Assembly: GCA_020848515.1 (NCBI GenBank)
Contig: JADLIA010000129.1
Coordinates: 1-44,291, forward strand
Origin: Rubrivivax sp.
Lineage (GTDB): Bacteria; Pseudomonadota; Gammaproteobacteria; Burkholderiales; Burkholderiaceae_C
Reading direction: 5' to 3'
DNA length: 44,291 nucleotides
Shown: piece after piece, positions 26,363 through 35,391 of the stretch
How the letters are laid out: every line of letters begins with the position of its first letter
Numbering within the stretch: position 1 is the stretch's first letter
The notes under the pieces: generated by a model
Seen by the model: only the letters and a program-made list of their open reading frames with translations
Told to the model about the DNA's origin: nothing
The model's database searches: none
Position numbers and translations under genes: made by a program

Positions 26363-26468
26363 TGGGTAACGTGGTCACCCAACAGGTGAAGGCAACGCCA
26401 TCGGAGCCGCGAAACCCCGCATCGATGCGGCCCGCCCGAAGATGACAAGCGGTCAACTGCCGCTTTGA
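26362..26468 (-). repeat. MITE-like family, partial copy (left part)
   Basis: About 107 bp match the opposite half to that kept at 18178-18304. Shared blocks with the full copy include CCCGCATCGATGCGG and CCGAAGATGACAAGCGG. The terminal sequence reads TCAACTGCCGCTTTGAGTT, a diverged form of the family end. Confidence 0.65.
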
Positions 26469-26472
26469 GTTG

Positions 26473-27036
26473 TCACTCGAGGTGGACTTCGACGCGGCGC
26501 GCCTCGGCGTTGCTGCCACTGGCGGTGGTGACGGCGGGTTTCCTCAGGTCGATCTTGTCCTCGCCGATGCCGAGTGCGGCCAGCGCGTCGCGGACCGCCA
26601 ACGCACGCTGCTTGGCCAGCTCCTCGTTCCTGACCGGGTCGCCGGTGACGTCGTGAAAGCCGCTGATCACCGCCTTCTTGCCGGCGGCCACGCCTTTGAC
26701 GACCTCGCCCAGCGCTTCGGCAGCACCTGCCGCGAGTTCGGCGCTGCCGCTGGCGAAGTAGAACTTGACCACGCCGTTCTCGACGCGGATCGCTGCGCCA
26801 TCGCCCACCTCGCTACTGGTCATGGCCGCGGTGTTGGCCGGAGCACCCGCCGCACCGCCGGCAGCCGTGCCGCCTGCGTTGGCGCTGGCGTTGGCCGCGC
26901 TGGAGGCGGCCGCGGGAGCCACGCCCTTGCCCGTGCGGTACAGCCCCATGCCGACGGCCAGGCCGATGGCCAGCAGCACCACACCGATCAGCACGGCCCA
27001 GACGACGCCGCGCTCTTCTTCCCTTTGTTCACTCAT
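26473..27036 (-). CDS. OmpA-domain protein with N-terminal membrane anchor
   Basis: A 187-residue protein. After a short charged N-terminus, a single membrane segment (about residues 11-31, VVWAVLIGVVLLAIGLAVGM) is followed by an Ala/Gly/Ser/Asn-rich linker (about 38-75). The OmpA/MotB peptidoglycan-associated domain fills the C-terminus: VVKFYFASGSAELA (F-Y-F-A-S-G in place of the usual F-x-x-x-S), GFHDVTGDPVRNEELAKQRALAVRDALAALGI and the final RRVEVHLE. It probably anchors the inner membrane to peptidoglycan. One oddity is GFHDVTGD where most members have GHTDxxG; the same HDxTGD form is found in Comamonadaceae relatives. Divergent from chaC. Confidence 0.85.
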   Translation of the reverse strand: MSEQREEERGVVWAVLIGVVLLAIGLAVGMGLYRTGKGVAPAAASSAANASANAGGTAAGGAAGAPANTAAMTSSEVGDGAAIRVENGVVKFYFASGSAELAAGAAEALGEVVKGVAAGKKAVISGFHDVTGDPVRNEELAKQRALAVRDALAALGIGEDKIDLRKPAVTTASGSNAEARRVEVHLE

Positions 27037-27066
27037 TGATGGGCTCCAGAAAAATGGCGTCCATTG

Positions 27067-27072
27067 TATAAA
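27067..27072 (+). promoter_or_regulatory. -10-like element before chaC
   Basis: TTGTATAAAT contains the hexamer TATAAA, ending 8 nt before the ATG at 27081. A TG dinucleotide close upstream resembles an extended -10. No Shine-Dalgarno is present. Confidence 0.4.
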
Positions 27073-27080
27073 TTCCCGTC

Positions 27081-27731
27081 ATGCGCTCCGCCGACGCACC
27101 GCTGCCGCCTGCTTACGCCGACTTTGCGCACCTGCGCGCCGCAGGGCGCGATCCGCTGCGGCTGCTGGAGCACACGCGTGCCCAGTGGCACCGTCGCGCC
27201 GGTCCGCAAGCCGATCTGTGGGTGTTCGGCTATGCCTCGCTGATCTGGCGGCCGGACTTCGACTTCAGTGAGCGCCATGCCACCCGCGTGCATGGCTGGC
27301 ACCGCGCGCTGGCCATGTGGAGCCGCGTCAACCGCGGCACGCCCGAGCAACCGGGGCTGGTGTTCGCGCTGTTGCCGGGCGGAAGCTGCCAGGGCATGGT
27401 GTTTCGGGTGCCGCGCGGCACGGCCGATGCGGTGTTCGACACGCTTTGGGCGCGCGAGATGCCCAGCGGCGTGTACGACGCGCGCTGGCTGCCCTGTGCC
27501 ACGCCGCACGGCATCGTGTGGGCGCTGGCGTTCACCCTGTCGCGCCGCAGTCCCTCCTTCACGGGGGCGCTGACGCCAGAGCAGTATCGCCACATCTTCC
27601 GCCATGCCCGCGGGCGCTACGGCACCACGCTGGACTATGCCCGTCGCACGCTGGAAACCCTGGGCGCCCATGGCATCCACGATCGCCGCCTGCGCACGCT
27701 GCTGAGCCTGGTCGACGATGAAGAGGCGTGA
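27081..27731 (+). CDS. chaC: Glutathione-specific gamma-glutamylcyclotransferase ChaC
   Basis: A ChaC-family enzyme that cleaves glutathione to 5-oxoproline and Cys-Gly in the cytoplasm, 216 residues. The substrate loop FGYASLIWRPDFDF (FGYASL at 49-54) replaces the canonical YGSL, as in many bacterial ChaC proteins. The catalytic Glu is E126 in LWAREMPSGVY. HGWHRALAMWSRVNRGTPEQPGLVFAL matches the family. No transporter gene (chaA) is next to it. It is divergent from the OmpA-domain gene, with 44 bp between the starts; a -10-like TATAAA is 8 nt before the ATG and there is no ribosome binding site. Confidence 0.92.
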   Translation: MRSADAPLPPAYADFAHLRAAGRDPLRLLEHTRAQWHRRAGPQADLWVFGYASLIWRPDFDFSERHATRVHGWHRALAMWSRVNRGTPEQPGLVFALLPGGSCQGMVFRVPRGTADAVFDTLWAREMPSGVYDARWLPCATPHGIVWALAFTLSRRSPSFTGALTPEQYRHIFRHARGRYGTTLDYARRTLETLGAHGIHDRRLRTLLSLVDDEEA

Positions 27732-27762
27732 GCGGGGGCGAACGTCCCTGATGCCCGCTCGG

Positions 27763-27787
27763 ACCTCCCGGAACACACGCGGGAGGT
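27763..27787 (+). terminator. Hairpin after chaC
   Basis: The stem ACCTCCCG (27763-27770) / CGGGAGGT (27780-27787) with a 9-nt loop lies 32 bp after the stop. There is no T run, so terminator function is weakly supported. Confidence 0.4.
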
Positions 27788-27883
27788 GGCCGGTGCTGCG
27801 GCTGCGCCTGGCGCCTGGATCGGGCGCGCCGGGCACGCGGCATGCGCTTCGAGCTTCCGGGACGGGACGGCGCATGATCTGCC

Positions 27884-27889
27884 TATACT
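27884..27889 (+). promoter_or_regulatory. -10-like element before pdxH
   Basis: TATACT ends 7 nt before the ATG at 27897. No Shine-Dalgarno is present. A -35 element is unclear. Confidence 0.4.
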
Positions 27890-27896
27890 GCTGCGG

Positions 27897-28532
27897 ATGA
27901 AAGACATCGCTCATCTGCGCAAGAGTTATGAGCGTGCCGAGCTGTCCGAGGACGCCTCGCACGCCGATCCGGGTCGGCAGTTTGCCCAGTGGTTCGAGGA
28001 GGCACGCCAGAGCGAGTTGCCCGAGCCCAATGCCATGACGCTGGCCACCGTGGGCAGCGACTTGCGGCCTTCCACGCGCGTGGTGCTCATCAAGGAATTC
28101 GATGAACGCGGCATCGTCTGGTACACCAACTACGAAAGCCGCAAGGGGCGTCAGCTGGCCGGCAACCCGTACGCCGCGCTGCAGTTTCACTGGGTCGAAC
28201 TGGAACGGGTGGTGCGCATCGAAGGCCTGGTCGAGCAGGTGAGCGAGGCTGAAAGCGATGCCTACTACGCCAGCCGCCCGCTGGACCACCGCCTGGGGGC
28301 CTGGGCCAGCCCGCAAAGCCAGGTCATTCCCGGACGTGCCTGGCTGGCTGCCGAGGCGGCCAAGGTCGGCGCCAGGTTTTTGCTCAACCCGCCCAGACCG
28401 CCGCATTGGGGTGGCTTTCGCCTCAGGCCGGACCGCTGGGAGTTCTGGCAAGGCCGCAAGAGCCGCCTGCACGACCGTCTGTGCTACCGACTGGAAGCGG
28501 GCGGCTGGGTGCGCGAACGCCTGGCGCCCTGA
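27897..28532 (+). CDS. pdxH: Pyridoxamine 5'-phosphate oxidase
   Basis: An FMN enzyme that oxidises PNP or PMP to pyridoxal phosphate, 211 residues, normal length. The family N-terminus is present ([30 protein letters not shown]). The FMN and substrate regions are [41 protein letters not shown] and [23 protein letters not shown]. The signature near the C-terminus reads [18 protein letters not shown]. The ATG at 27897 gives the exact family start. The product (PLP) is the cofactor of CysM and the aminotransferase in this window. Confidence 0.96.
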   Translation: MKDIAHLRKSYERAELSEDASHADPGRQFAQWFEEARQSELPEPNAMTLATVGSDLRPSTRVVLIKEFDERGIVWYTNYESRKGRQLAGNPYAALQFHWVELERVVRIEGLVEQVSEAESDAYYASRPLDHRLGAWASPQSQVIPGRAWLAAEAAKVGARFLLNPPRPPHWGGFRLRPDRWEFWQGRKSRLHDRLCYRLEAGGWVRERLAP

Positions 28533-28923
28533 TGCCCGAACGTGCGGCAGCGACCCGCCCGGCCTCGGCTGCGCCAGGGCGGCCGATGGCCGGTTGGGGT
28601 GGCGATTCGCTGCGCGTGACCCGGATCGGCAGCTGCGTCGGGTGCGAGCGGCCGGCCTCTGGCAAGATGGGGGGTCTTCACCGCTGGGCCCTTGCCAGGA
28701 TGCTTCCATGCCCCCGCCTGCAGCGATCCTGATCCGACGCTTTCGCGAACCCGCGTTTGCGCAGCGTTTCGCCGCCGCGCGGCCTGGTGCCGCCGGGTGC
28801 CGGCAGCGTGTCGTTGCGGCAAAGGCATTGCATGTCATGCCGCAGCGCAGGCCGGGGACGCTTCGGCATGGTGTGAGCATCTTGCACCCAGTCCACTTGC
28901 ATAGCGTGAACAGGTCCTAGGCC
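28533..28923. other. Gap between pdxH and glycerate kinase gene
   Basis: 391 bp without a supported gene. One short frame (28708-28920, 70 residues) has a pro- and arg-rich sequence with no recognisable domain and is not called. I see no clear promoter, terminator or repeat; a regulatory region or gene remnant is possible. Confidence 0.4.
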
Positions 28924-30189
28924 ATGGAGCCCGTTCGCCTCATGCGCGAGATGTTCGAGGCCGCCATCGCCTCGGCGCAACCGGCGCGCTGCGTGCCTGC
29001 TCACCTGCCGAACCCGGCTGAAGTGCGGGGTCGACTGATCGTGGTGGGCGCCGGCAAGGCGTCGGCCGCGATGGCGCGCGCGGTGGAAGAGCACTGGCGC
29101 GGCCCGCTCGATGGCCTGGTGGTGACGCGCTACGGCTACCACGTGCCGTGTCAGCACATCAGGATCGTCGAAGCGGCGCACCCGGTGCCCGATGCCGCCG
29201 GGCTGCAGGCGGCCGAGCGCATGCTCGGCCTCGTCTCGGGCCTGACCCCGGACGATGTGGTGCTGTGCCTGATCTCCGGGGGCGGCTCGTCCTTGCTGCC
29301 CTTGCCCCTGCCCGGCATCACGCTGGCCGACAAACAGCAGGTCAACCGTGCCCTGCTGGCCAGCGGTGCCAGCATTGGCGAGATGAACACCGTGCGCCGG
29401 CATCTGTCGGCCATCAAGGGCGGGCGCCTGGCCGCGGCCTGCCACCCGGCGCGCGTGATCACGCTGGTGCTGTCGGACGTGCCGGGCGACGCGCCGATGG
29501 ACATCGCCTCCGGTCCCACGGTGGGCGATCCCACCACCTGCGCCGATGCGCTGGACATCGTGCAGCGCTACGGCATCGAGTTGCCCGCGCCGGTGCGTGT
29601 GCTGCTGGACAGCGGGCGCGGCGAGTCGGTCAAGCCCGACGATGCGCGACTGGCGGGCCACACCACGCGCATGGTCGCGGCTCCGCAGCAGGCCCTGGAG
29701 GTGGCGGCGCAGGTGGCACGGCGGCATGGCTACGCCGCGCACATCCTGAGCGACGCCGTCGAAGGCGAGGCGCGCGAAGTCGGCAAGGTGCTGGCGGCGC
29801 TGGCGCTGCAGGTGGCCGGGCGTGGCCAGCCGTTCACGGCTCCTTGCGCCATCCTGTCGGGCGGCGAGACCACCGTCACCCTGCGCGGTCAGGGGCGCGG
29901 CGGACGCAACGTCGAGTGCCTGCTGTCGCTGGCCATCGCCACGCGCGGTCACGCGCGCATCCACGCCCTGATGGGCGACACCGATGGCGTGGACGGCGCG
30001 CAGGAGATCGCCGGCGCGCACATCGGCCCGGACACCCTGGCACGCGCCTTCGCGCAAGGCATCCATCCGCGCCGCAGCCTGGACGACAACGACGCCCATG
30101 GCTTCTTTCAGGCGCTGGGCGATGCGGTGGTCACCGGGCCCACCCTGACCAACGTCAACGACTTTCGAGTCATCCTGGTCAACGCCTGA
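28924..30189 (+). CDS. Glycerate 2-kinase (MOFRL family, GckA/TtuD-like)
   Basis: A glycerate kinase of the MOFRL type, 421 residues, which phosphorylates D-glycerate to 2-phosphoglycerate in the glycerate/tartrate and serine-cycle routes. Conserved segments are LIVVGAGKASAAMARAVE, GLVVTRYGYHVP, EAAHPVPDAAGLQAAERML, CLISGGGSSLLPLPLPGITLADKQQVNRALLASGASIGEMNTVRRHLSAIKGGRLA, SDVPGD, ILSGGETTVTLRGQGRGGRNVECLLSLA and the C-terminal GPTLTNVNDFRVILV. It stands apart from other glyoxylate or tartronate genes, which are not in the window. No Shine-Dalgarno is obvious before the ATG. Confidence 0.94.
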   Translation: MEPVRLMREMFEAAIASAQPARCVPAHLPNPAEVRGRLIVVGAGKASAAMARAVEEHWRGPLDGLVVTRYGYHVPCQHIRIVEAAHPVPDAAGLQAAERMLGLVSGLTPDDVVLCLISGGGSSLLPLPLPGITLADKQQVNRALLASGASIGEMNTVRRHLSAIKGGRLAAACHPARVITLVLSDVPGDAPMDIASGPTVGDPTTCADALDIVQRYGIELPAPVRVLLDSGRGESVKPDDARLAGHTTRMVAAPQQALEVAAQVARRHGYAAHILSDAVEGEAREVGKVLAALALQVAGRGQPFTAPCAILSGGETTVTLRGQGRGGRNVECLLSLAIATRGHARIHALMGDTDGVDGAQEIAGAHIGPDTLARAFAQGIHPRRSLDDNDAHGFFQALGDAVVTGPTLTNVNDFRVILVNA

Positions 30190-30287
30190 CCGGCCGCGGT
30201 GCAGCGCCGCCGGCGAACCCGGCGCCCACCTGCCCAGACACGGGCTGGCGGCGTGCGGTTGCTGAACTGGGCCGATGTTTCATGCGC

Positions 30288-30349
30288 AGAATATGCCTCC
30301 AGCGCTCACCTGGCAAGCGCGAGCAGCTATCGTAATCATAGTAGTTGAC
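30288..30349 (-). repeat. Nested-palindrome repeat, copy 6
   Basis: On the minus strand, ACTATGATTACGATAGCTGC, then GCGCTTGCCAGG and GAGCGCTGGAGGC, gives both hairpins with small changes. It lies in the 273-bp gap between the glycerate kinase gene and ribBX. The rest of that gap shows no other clear element; a -10-like GATAAT at 30407-30412 could serve ribBX with a 45-nt leader. Confidence 0.88.
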
Positions 30350-30462
30350 ACGCAGGCTCCGCAGGTTCTTTGCGCTCCCTCGTCCTGCTGGCGTGGGCAA
30401 TGCGCCGATAATGCGGGTTTCCCCGCCGCCCGATTGGTCGCCCCGCACCGAACGTGACCGCC

Positions 30463-31599
30463 ATGAACGCTCCCCTGTCTTCCCCCGCTGCTGCTTCGAC
30501 CATCTCGCCGGTGCCCGACATCGTGGCCGAGCTTGCCGCCGGCCGCATGGTGATTCTGGTCGACGAAGAGGATCGCGAAAACGAAGGCGACCTGATCCTG
30601 GCGGCCGACCATGTCACGCCCGAGGCGATCAACTTCATGGCGCGCTTCGGTCGCGGCCTGATCTGCCTGACCCTCACGCGCGAGCGTTGCGAGCGCCTGC
30701 GCCTGCCGCCCATGGTGACGCGCAACGGCACCAAGATGGGCACCGCCTTCACGGTCTCCATCGAAGCCGCCGAAGGCGTCACCACCGGCATCAGCGCCGC
30801 CGACCGGGCGCGCACCGTGCAGGCCGCGGTGGCGGCCCAGGCCCGCGCCGACGACCTGGTGCAGCCCGGCCACATCTTCCCGCTGCAGGCCGTCGACGGC
30901 GGCGTGCTGATGCGCGCCGGCCACACCGAGGCCGGCTGCGATCTGGCCGCCATGGCCGGCTGCACGCCGGCGGCGGTGATCTGCGAGATCATGAAGGACG
31001 ACGGCACCATGGCGCGCCTGCCCGACCTGCAGGTGTTTGCCGCCGAGCACGGGCTGAAGATCGGCACCATCGCCGATTTGATCGAGTACCGCAGCCGCAC
31101 CGAATCGCTGATCGAAAAAATCGCCTCGCGCCCGCTGCGCACCGCACATGGCGAATTCATCGCCCACGCCTACCGAGACCAGCCCAGCGGCGCGCTGCAT
31201 CTGGGTCTGGTGCTGGGGCAGTGGCAGCCCGGCGATACCGTGCCGGTGCGCGTGCACGAGCCGCTGTCGGTGCTGGATGCGCTGGAGGTGCAGCGCGGCA
31301 GCCATTCCTGGAGCGTGCACGAAAGCCTGCAGCACATCCAGAGCGCCGGGCGCGGCGTGGCCGTGTTCCTCAACTGCGGCGAAGACGCCGGTCAGCTGCT
31401 GGCGCAGTTCCAGGGCACGGCGCGCGCCGCCCACGCACCTGAGCGCGGGCGCATGGACCTGCGCAGCTATGGCGTGGGCGCGCAGATCCTGCGCGACCTG
31501 GGCGTGCAGCGCATGCAGCTGATGGGCACGCCGCGGCGCCTGCCCAGCATGGCGGGCGGCTACGGCCTGGAAGTGACCGGCTACATCACGAAGGATTGA
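30463..31599 (+). CDS. ribB: 3,4-dihydroxy-2-butanone 4-phosphate synthase with degenerate RibA-like domain (RibBX)
   Basis: The N-terminal half (about 18-215) is a complete DHBP synthase for riboflavin synthesis: [10 protein letters not shown] at 34-43, [27 protein letters not shown] and [17 protein letters not shown]. The C-terminal half has the fold of GTP cyclohydrolase II but lacks its zinc-binding cysteines: the expected SxRCDCGxQ is replaced by [15 protein letters not shown]. This is the known RibBX architecture of many proteobacteria, in which the RibX part is not a cyclohydrolase, so GTP cyclohydrolase II must be encoded elsewhere. 378 residues from ATG 30463; GTG 30454 is also in frame. 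First gene of an eight-gene run. Confidence 0.93.
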   Translation: MNAPLSSPAAASTISPVPDIVAELAAGRMVILVDEEDRENEGDLILAADHVTPEAINFMARFGRGLICLTLTRERCERLRLPPMVTRNGTKMGTAFTVSIEAAEGVTTGISAADRARTVQAAVAAQARADDLVQPGHIFPLQAVDGGVLMRAGHTEAGCDLAAMAGCTPAAVICEIMKDDGTMARLPDLQVFAAEHGLKIGTIADLIEYRSRTESLIEKIASRPLRTAHGEFIAHAYRDQPSGALHLGLVLGQWQPGDTVPVRVHEPLSVLDALEVQRGSHSWSVHESLQHIQSAGRGVAVFLNCGEDAGQLLAQFQGTARAAHAPERGRMDLRSYGVGAQILRDLGVQRMQLMGTPRRLPSMAGGYGLEVTGYITKD

Positions 31600-31610
31600 G
31601 AAGGACGCCC

Positions 31611-32075
31611 ATGCTTGGTGCCGACAAAGGACAGACTCTTTCACTCGACGGCAGCGCGCTGCGCATCGGCATCGTGCAGGCGCGCTTCAACGAAGGCGTG
31701 ACCCAGGCCCTGGCCGACGCCTGCCTGGGCGAGCTGGCCGCATTGGGTGTGCCGGCGGCCCAGATCGTCCACCACACCGTGCCGGGTGCGCTCGAAGTGC
31801 CGCTGGCCTTGCAGTGGCTGGCGCGGCGCGGCGAATGCCATGCGCTGATCGCGCTGGGCTGCATCATTCGCGGCGAGACCTACCATTTCGAACTGGTCGC
31901 CAACGAGTCCGGGGCCGGCGTCACGCGCGTGGCGCTGGACCTCGACATCCCGGTGGCCAACGCCATCCTGACCACCGAGAACCTGGCCCAGGCCCAGGCG
32001 CGGCAGACCGACAAAGGGCGCGATGCGGCCCGGGTGGCGGTCGAAATGGCGCTGCTGAAGGCGGGCCTGCGATGA
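31611..32075 (+). CDS. ribH: 6,7-dimethyl-8-ribityllumazine synthase
   Basis: Condenses the RibB product with aminoribityl uracil to lumazine, the last-but-one step of riboflavin synthesis, usually as a large oligomer. 154 residues, normal. Motifs are [63 protein letters not shown] (catalytic His in YHFELV) and [27 protein letters not shown] at about 31599-31606 precedes ATG 31611. It starts 11 bp after ribBX and its stop overlaps the nusB start. Confidence 0.96.
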   Translation: MLGADKGQTLSLDGSALRIGIVQARFNEGVTQALADACLGELAALGVPAAQIVHHTVPGALEVPLALQWLARRGECHALIALGCIIRGETYHFELVANESGAGVTRVALDLDIPVANAILTTENLAQAQARQTDKGRDAARVAVEMALLKAGLR

Positions 32076-32614
32076 GCCCGGCACCCACCACGCCGCGCGC
32101 GGCCGGCGCCGCGCCGCGCCCCGGCGAAGGCGGCACGCGCAAGTCTTCGGTCAAATCGCCACGTTCGCGCGCGCGCGAATTTGCCCTGCAGGGCCTGTAC
32201 CAGCACCTGGTCGGCGGTGGCGACGCGGCCGCGATCGACGTCTTCACGCGCGAGCTGCAAGGCTTTGCCAAGGCCGATGCGGCGCATTTCGACGCCCTGT
32301 TGCACGGCTGCATCGAGCTGGCCGACGACCTCGACGCGCTGATCGTGCCGCTGCTGGACCGCCGGCTGGCCGACATCTCGCCCATCGAGCGCGGCTGCAT
32401 GTGGATCGGTGCCTACGAATTCCTCAAGTGCCCCGACGTGCCCTGGCGCGTGGTGCTCAACGAGTGCATCGAGCTGGCCAAGGATTTCGGCGGCACCGAC
32501 GGCCACAAATACGTCAACGCCGTGCTCAACGGCCTGGCGCCGCAGCTGCGCGCGCCCGAGGTGGCCGCCGACCGCGCCCGGGTGCGCGCCGCTAAGGGCC
32601 GGGACGCGACATGA
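32072..32614 (+). CDS. nusB: Transcription antitermination protein NusB
   Basis: An RNA-binding factor that acts with NusE in ribosomal RNA antitermination, 180 residues. A basic, Pro/Gly-rich N-terminal extension of about 30 residues precedes the NusB fold ([26 protein letters not shown]-type [57 protein letters not shown]). The ATGA overlap with ribH (4 bp) is the usual ribH-nusB coupling. The start of the aminotransferase gene overlaps its stop in the same way. Confidence 0.95.
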   Translation: MSPAPTTPRAAGAAPRPGEGGTRKSSVKSPRSRAREFALQGLYQHLVGGGDAAAIDVFTRELQGFAKADAAHFDALLHGCIELADDLDALIVPLLDRRLADISPIERGCMWIGAYEFLKCPDVPWRVVLNECIELAKDFGGTDGHKYVNAVLNGLAPQLRAPEVAADRARVRAAKGRDAT

Positions 32615-33828
32615 GGATCTCTGCCCGCGCCCAGCGCATCGAGCCGTTCTACGTGATGGAGATGGCCAAGTCGGCCGCCGCCATCGCCCGCGAAGCCGCG
32701 CACGGCGATCGGCCGATGATCTACCTGAACATCGGCGAGCCCGATTTCACCGCGCCGCCTCTGGTGCAGGCGGCGGCCGAGCGGGCCATCCGCGACGGTC
32801 ACACCCAGTACACCCAGGCCACCGGGCTGCCGCTGCTGCGCGAGCGCATCAGCCAGTGGTACGCCGACCGCTTCGGGCTGCGGGTGCCGGCGCGTCGCAT
32901 CGTCGTCACCGCCGGCGCCTCGGCGGCGCTGCAGCTGGCCTGCCTGGCGCTGATCGAGGCGGGCGACGAGATCCTGATGCCCGATCCCAGCTACCCCTGC
33001 AACCGCCAGTTCGTCAGCATGGCCGAGGGCCGTGCGGTGCTGCTGCCGTCCACCGCGGCCGAGCGCTTTCAGCTCAGTGCCGACAAGGTGCGCCAGGCCT
33101 GGGGCGCACACACGCGCGGCGTCATGCTGGCGTCGCCCTCCAACCCCACCGGCACCTCGATCCACCCCGACGAGCTGGCGCGCATCCACGCGGTGGTGAG
33201 CGAGCGCGGTGGCATCACCCTGATCGACGAGATCTACCTCGGTCTGTCCTACGACGACACCTACGGCCGCAGCGCGCTGGCGCTGGACGACCAGATCATC
33301 AGCATCAACAGCTTCAGCAAGTACTTCAACATGACCGGCTGGCGCCTGGGCTGGCTGGTGGTGCCCGATGCGCTGGTCGAAGTGGTCGAGCAGATCGCCC
33401 AGCACCTGTTCATCTGCGCCAGCACCGTGTCGCAGCACGCGGCGCTGGCCTGCTTCGAGCCCGACAGCCTGGCCGAGTACGAGCGCCGGCGCGCCGAATT
33501 CAGGGCGCGGCGCGACTGGTTCGTGCCGCAGCTGGGCGCCCTGGGCCTGACGGTGCCGGTGATGCCCGACGGCGCCTTCTACGCCTGGGCCGATTGCTCC
33601 GCCGCCTGTGACAGGATGTTCGCCGGCCGCTCCGAATACAATAGCGAAATGCAGCATCCGGGCAGTTGGGAATTCGCCTTTGAACTGATGAAGCGCGCGC
33701 ACCTGGCGGTCACGCCGGGGCGCGACTTCGGGCATGCCGAGACCGCGCGCTGCGTGCGCTTTTCCACCGCCAACTCGATGGCGCAGCTGCACACCGCCAT
33801 CGAGCGGCTGAAGGCGGTGCTGGCCTGA
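32611..33828 (+). CDS. PLP-dependent class I/II aminotransferase
   Basis: A fold type I aminotransferase of 405 residues, similar to aspartate and aromatic aminotransferases. The PLP lysine is K237 in [18 protein letters not shown]; other cofactor contacts are [31 protein letters not shown] and the C-terminal Arg in [11 protein letters not shown]. The specific substrate is unknown. The segment [19 protein letters not shown] (about 33607-33663) interrupts the normal SAAC...[23 protein letters not shown] and coincides with a decayed nested-palindrome repeat. The start overlaps the nusB stop (ATGA), so it is translated with nusB. Confidence 0.92.
   Translation: MRISARAQRIEPFYVMEMAKSAAAIAREAAHGDRPMIYLNIGEPDFTAPPLVQAAAERAIRDGHTQYTQATGLPLLRERISQWYADRFGLRVPARRIVVTAGASAALQLACLALIEAGDEILMPDPSYPCNRQFVSMAEGRAVLLPSTAAERFQLSADKVRQAWGAHTRGVMLASPSNPTGTSIHPDELARIHAVVSERGGITLIDEIYLGLSYDDTYGRSALALDDQIISINSFSKYFNMTGWRLGWLVVPDALVEVVEQIAQHLFICASTVSQHAALACFEPDSLAEYERRRAEFRARRDWFVPQLGALGLTVPVMPDGAFYAWADCSAACDRMFAGRSEYNSEMQHPGSWEFAFELMKRAHLAVTPGRDFGHAETARCVRFSTANSMAQLHTAIERLKAVLA
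33608..33653 (-). repeat. Decayed nested-palindrome repeat, copy 7 (inside aminotransferase)
   Basis: On the minus strand GCTATTGTATTCGGAGC is followed by GGCCGGCG, alignable with GCTATTGAAACAGGAGCTGC of the copy in the phosphoesterase gene. It is an AT-rich spot in a GC-rich gene and corresponds to residues not expected from the family. The GC-rich arm has mostly lost its partner. Confidence 0.45.
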
Positions 33829-33839
33829 GGCGGTGGTGC

Positions 33840-34252
33840 ATGGCGGAATTCGAGTTTCCGATCCGCGTCTACTGGGAAGACACCGATGCCGGCGGCATCG
33901 TGTTCTACGCCAACTACCTGAAGTTCTTCGAGCGCGCACGCACCGAATGGCTGCGTGCCGGGGGCGTTCACCAGCGCAGCCTGCGCGAGCAGGTGGGCGG
34001 CATGTTCGTGGTGGTCGAGTCGCAGGTGAAATACCTGCGCCCGGCGCGGCTGGACGATGAACTTGTGGTCACCGCGCGGCTCCAAGAGGCCGGTCGGGCG
34101 GGTCTGGTGATCGATCAGCAGGCCTTCGTGCGACGCCAGGCGCCCGAGCCACGCGAGCTGCTGTGCCGTGCCCGCATCCGTGTCGGCTGGGTCGATGCCG
34201 TCACCCTGAAACCCGCTCGCATTCCGCCCGACATTCTGAAAACGCTGCCTAC

Positions 34253-34256
<4 letters not shown>
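33840..34256 (+). CDS. ybgC: Tol-Pal-associated acyl-CoA thioesterase YbgC
   Basis: A hot-dog fold thioesterase, 138 residues, encoded at the head of most tol-pal clusters. The catalytic Asp is D16 in YWEDTDAGGIVFYANYLKFFERARTEWL. The C-terminal part (RARIRVGWVDAVTLKPARIPPDIL) fits the family. It starts 11 bp after the aminotransferase gene, and its stop overlaps the tolQ ATG by 4 bp. Confidence 0.94.
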
Positions 34257-34966
<710 letters not shown>

Positions 34967-34970
34967 AGCC

Positions 34971-35381
34971 GTGCCCGCCGTCAGCTCCCGCGGCCGAGGC
35001 CGCCGCGCCATGAACGAGATCAACATGGTGCCGTTCATCGACGTGATGCTGGTGCTGCTGATCATCTTCATGGTGACGGCGCCGCTGATCACGCCCGGCG
35101 TCATCAACGTGCCCAGCGCCGGCCAGTCGAGCAAGGCGCCCGACCAACGGGTGGACGTGCAGATCGACGCCGATGGCAAGCTCTCGCTGGCCGGCCAGAT
35201 TCAGCGCAGCGGCCTGGGAGACAAGGAGGCGGTGGCCGCCATCCGGGCGCTGCTGGCCGACAACCCGGAGTTGCCGGTGATGATCGCTGCCGACAGCGAG
35301 CTGCGCTACCAGCAGGTGATGAACATGATGAAGCTGCTGCGCGAAGCTGGTGTGCAGCGCGTCGGTCTGGCCGTCAAGTGA
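34971..35381 (+). CDS. tolR: Tol-Pal system proton channel protein TolR
   Basis: An ExbD-family subunit, 136 residues, with one membrane segment carrying the proton-path Asp in NEINMVPFIDVMLVLLIIFMV. The periplasmic part (VDVQIDADGKLSLAGQ; VMIAADSELRYQQVMNMMKLLREAGVQRVGL) matches TolR. GTG 34971 was chosen because it follows tolQ closely and keeps the basic N-terminus; ATG 35010 is an alternative. Confidence 0.95.
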   Translation: MPAVSSRGRGRRAMNEINMVPFIDVMLVLLIIFMVTAPLITPGVINVPSAGQSSKAPDQRVDVQIDADGKLSLAGQIQRSGLGDKEAVAAIRALLADNPELPVMIAADSELRYQQVMNMMKLLREAGVQRVGLAVK

Positions 35382-35391
35382 GGGCCGCGCC

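Larger units (their letters stand above)
26145..26472. other. Intergenic region between dnaE and OmpA-domain gene
   Basis: The 328-bp gap between convergent genes holds a strong terminator (26190-26216), a 13-bp inverted repeat with a 62-nt loop (26275-26287 and 26350-26362), and a partial copy of the MITE-like family (about 26362-26468). No gene is seen. Confidence 0.6.

Noticed and set aside
28708-28920. Short open frame before the glycerate kinase gene
   Set aside because: No family likeness, odd composition, and no ribosome binding site.
30190-30462. FMN riboswitch before ribBX
   Set aside because: The conserved FMN aptamer segments (such as AGGGCGG and the multi-helix core) were not seen; only a repeat and a -10-like site are present.
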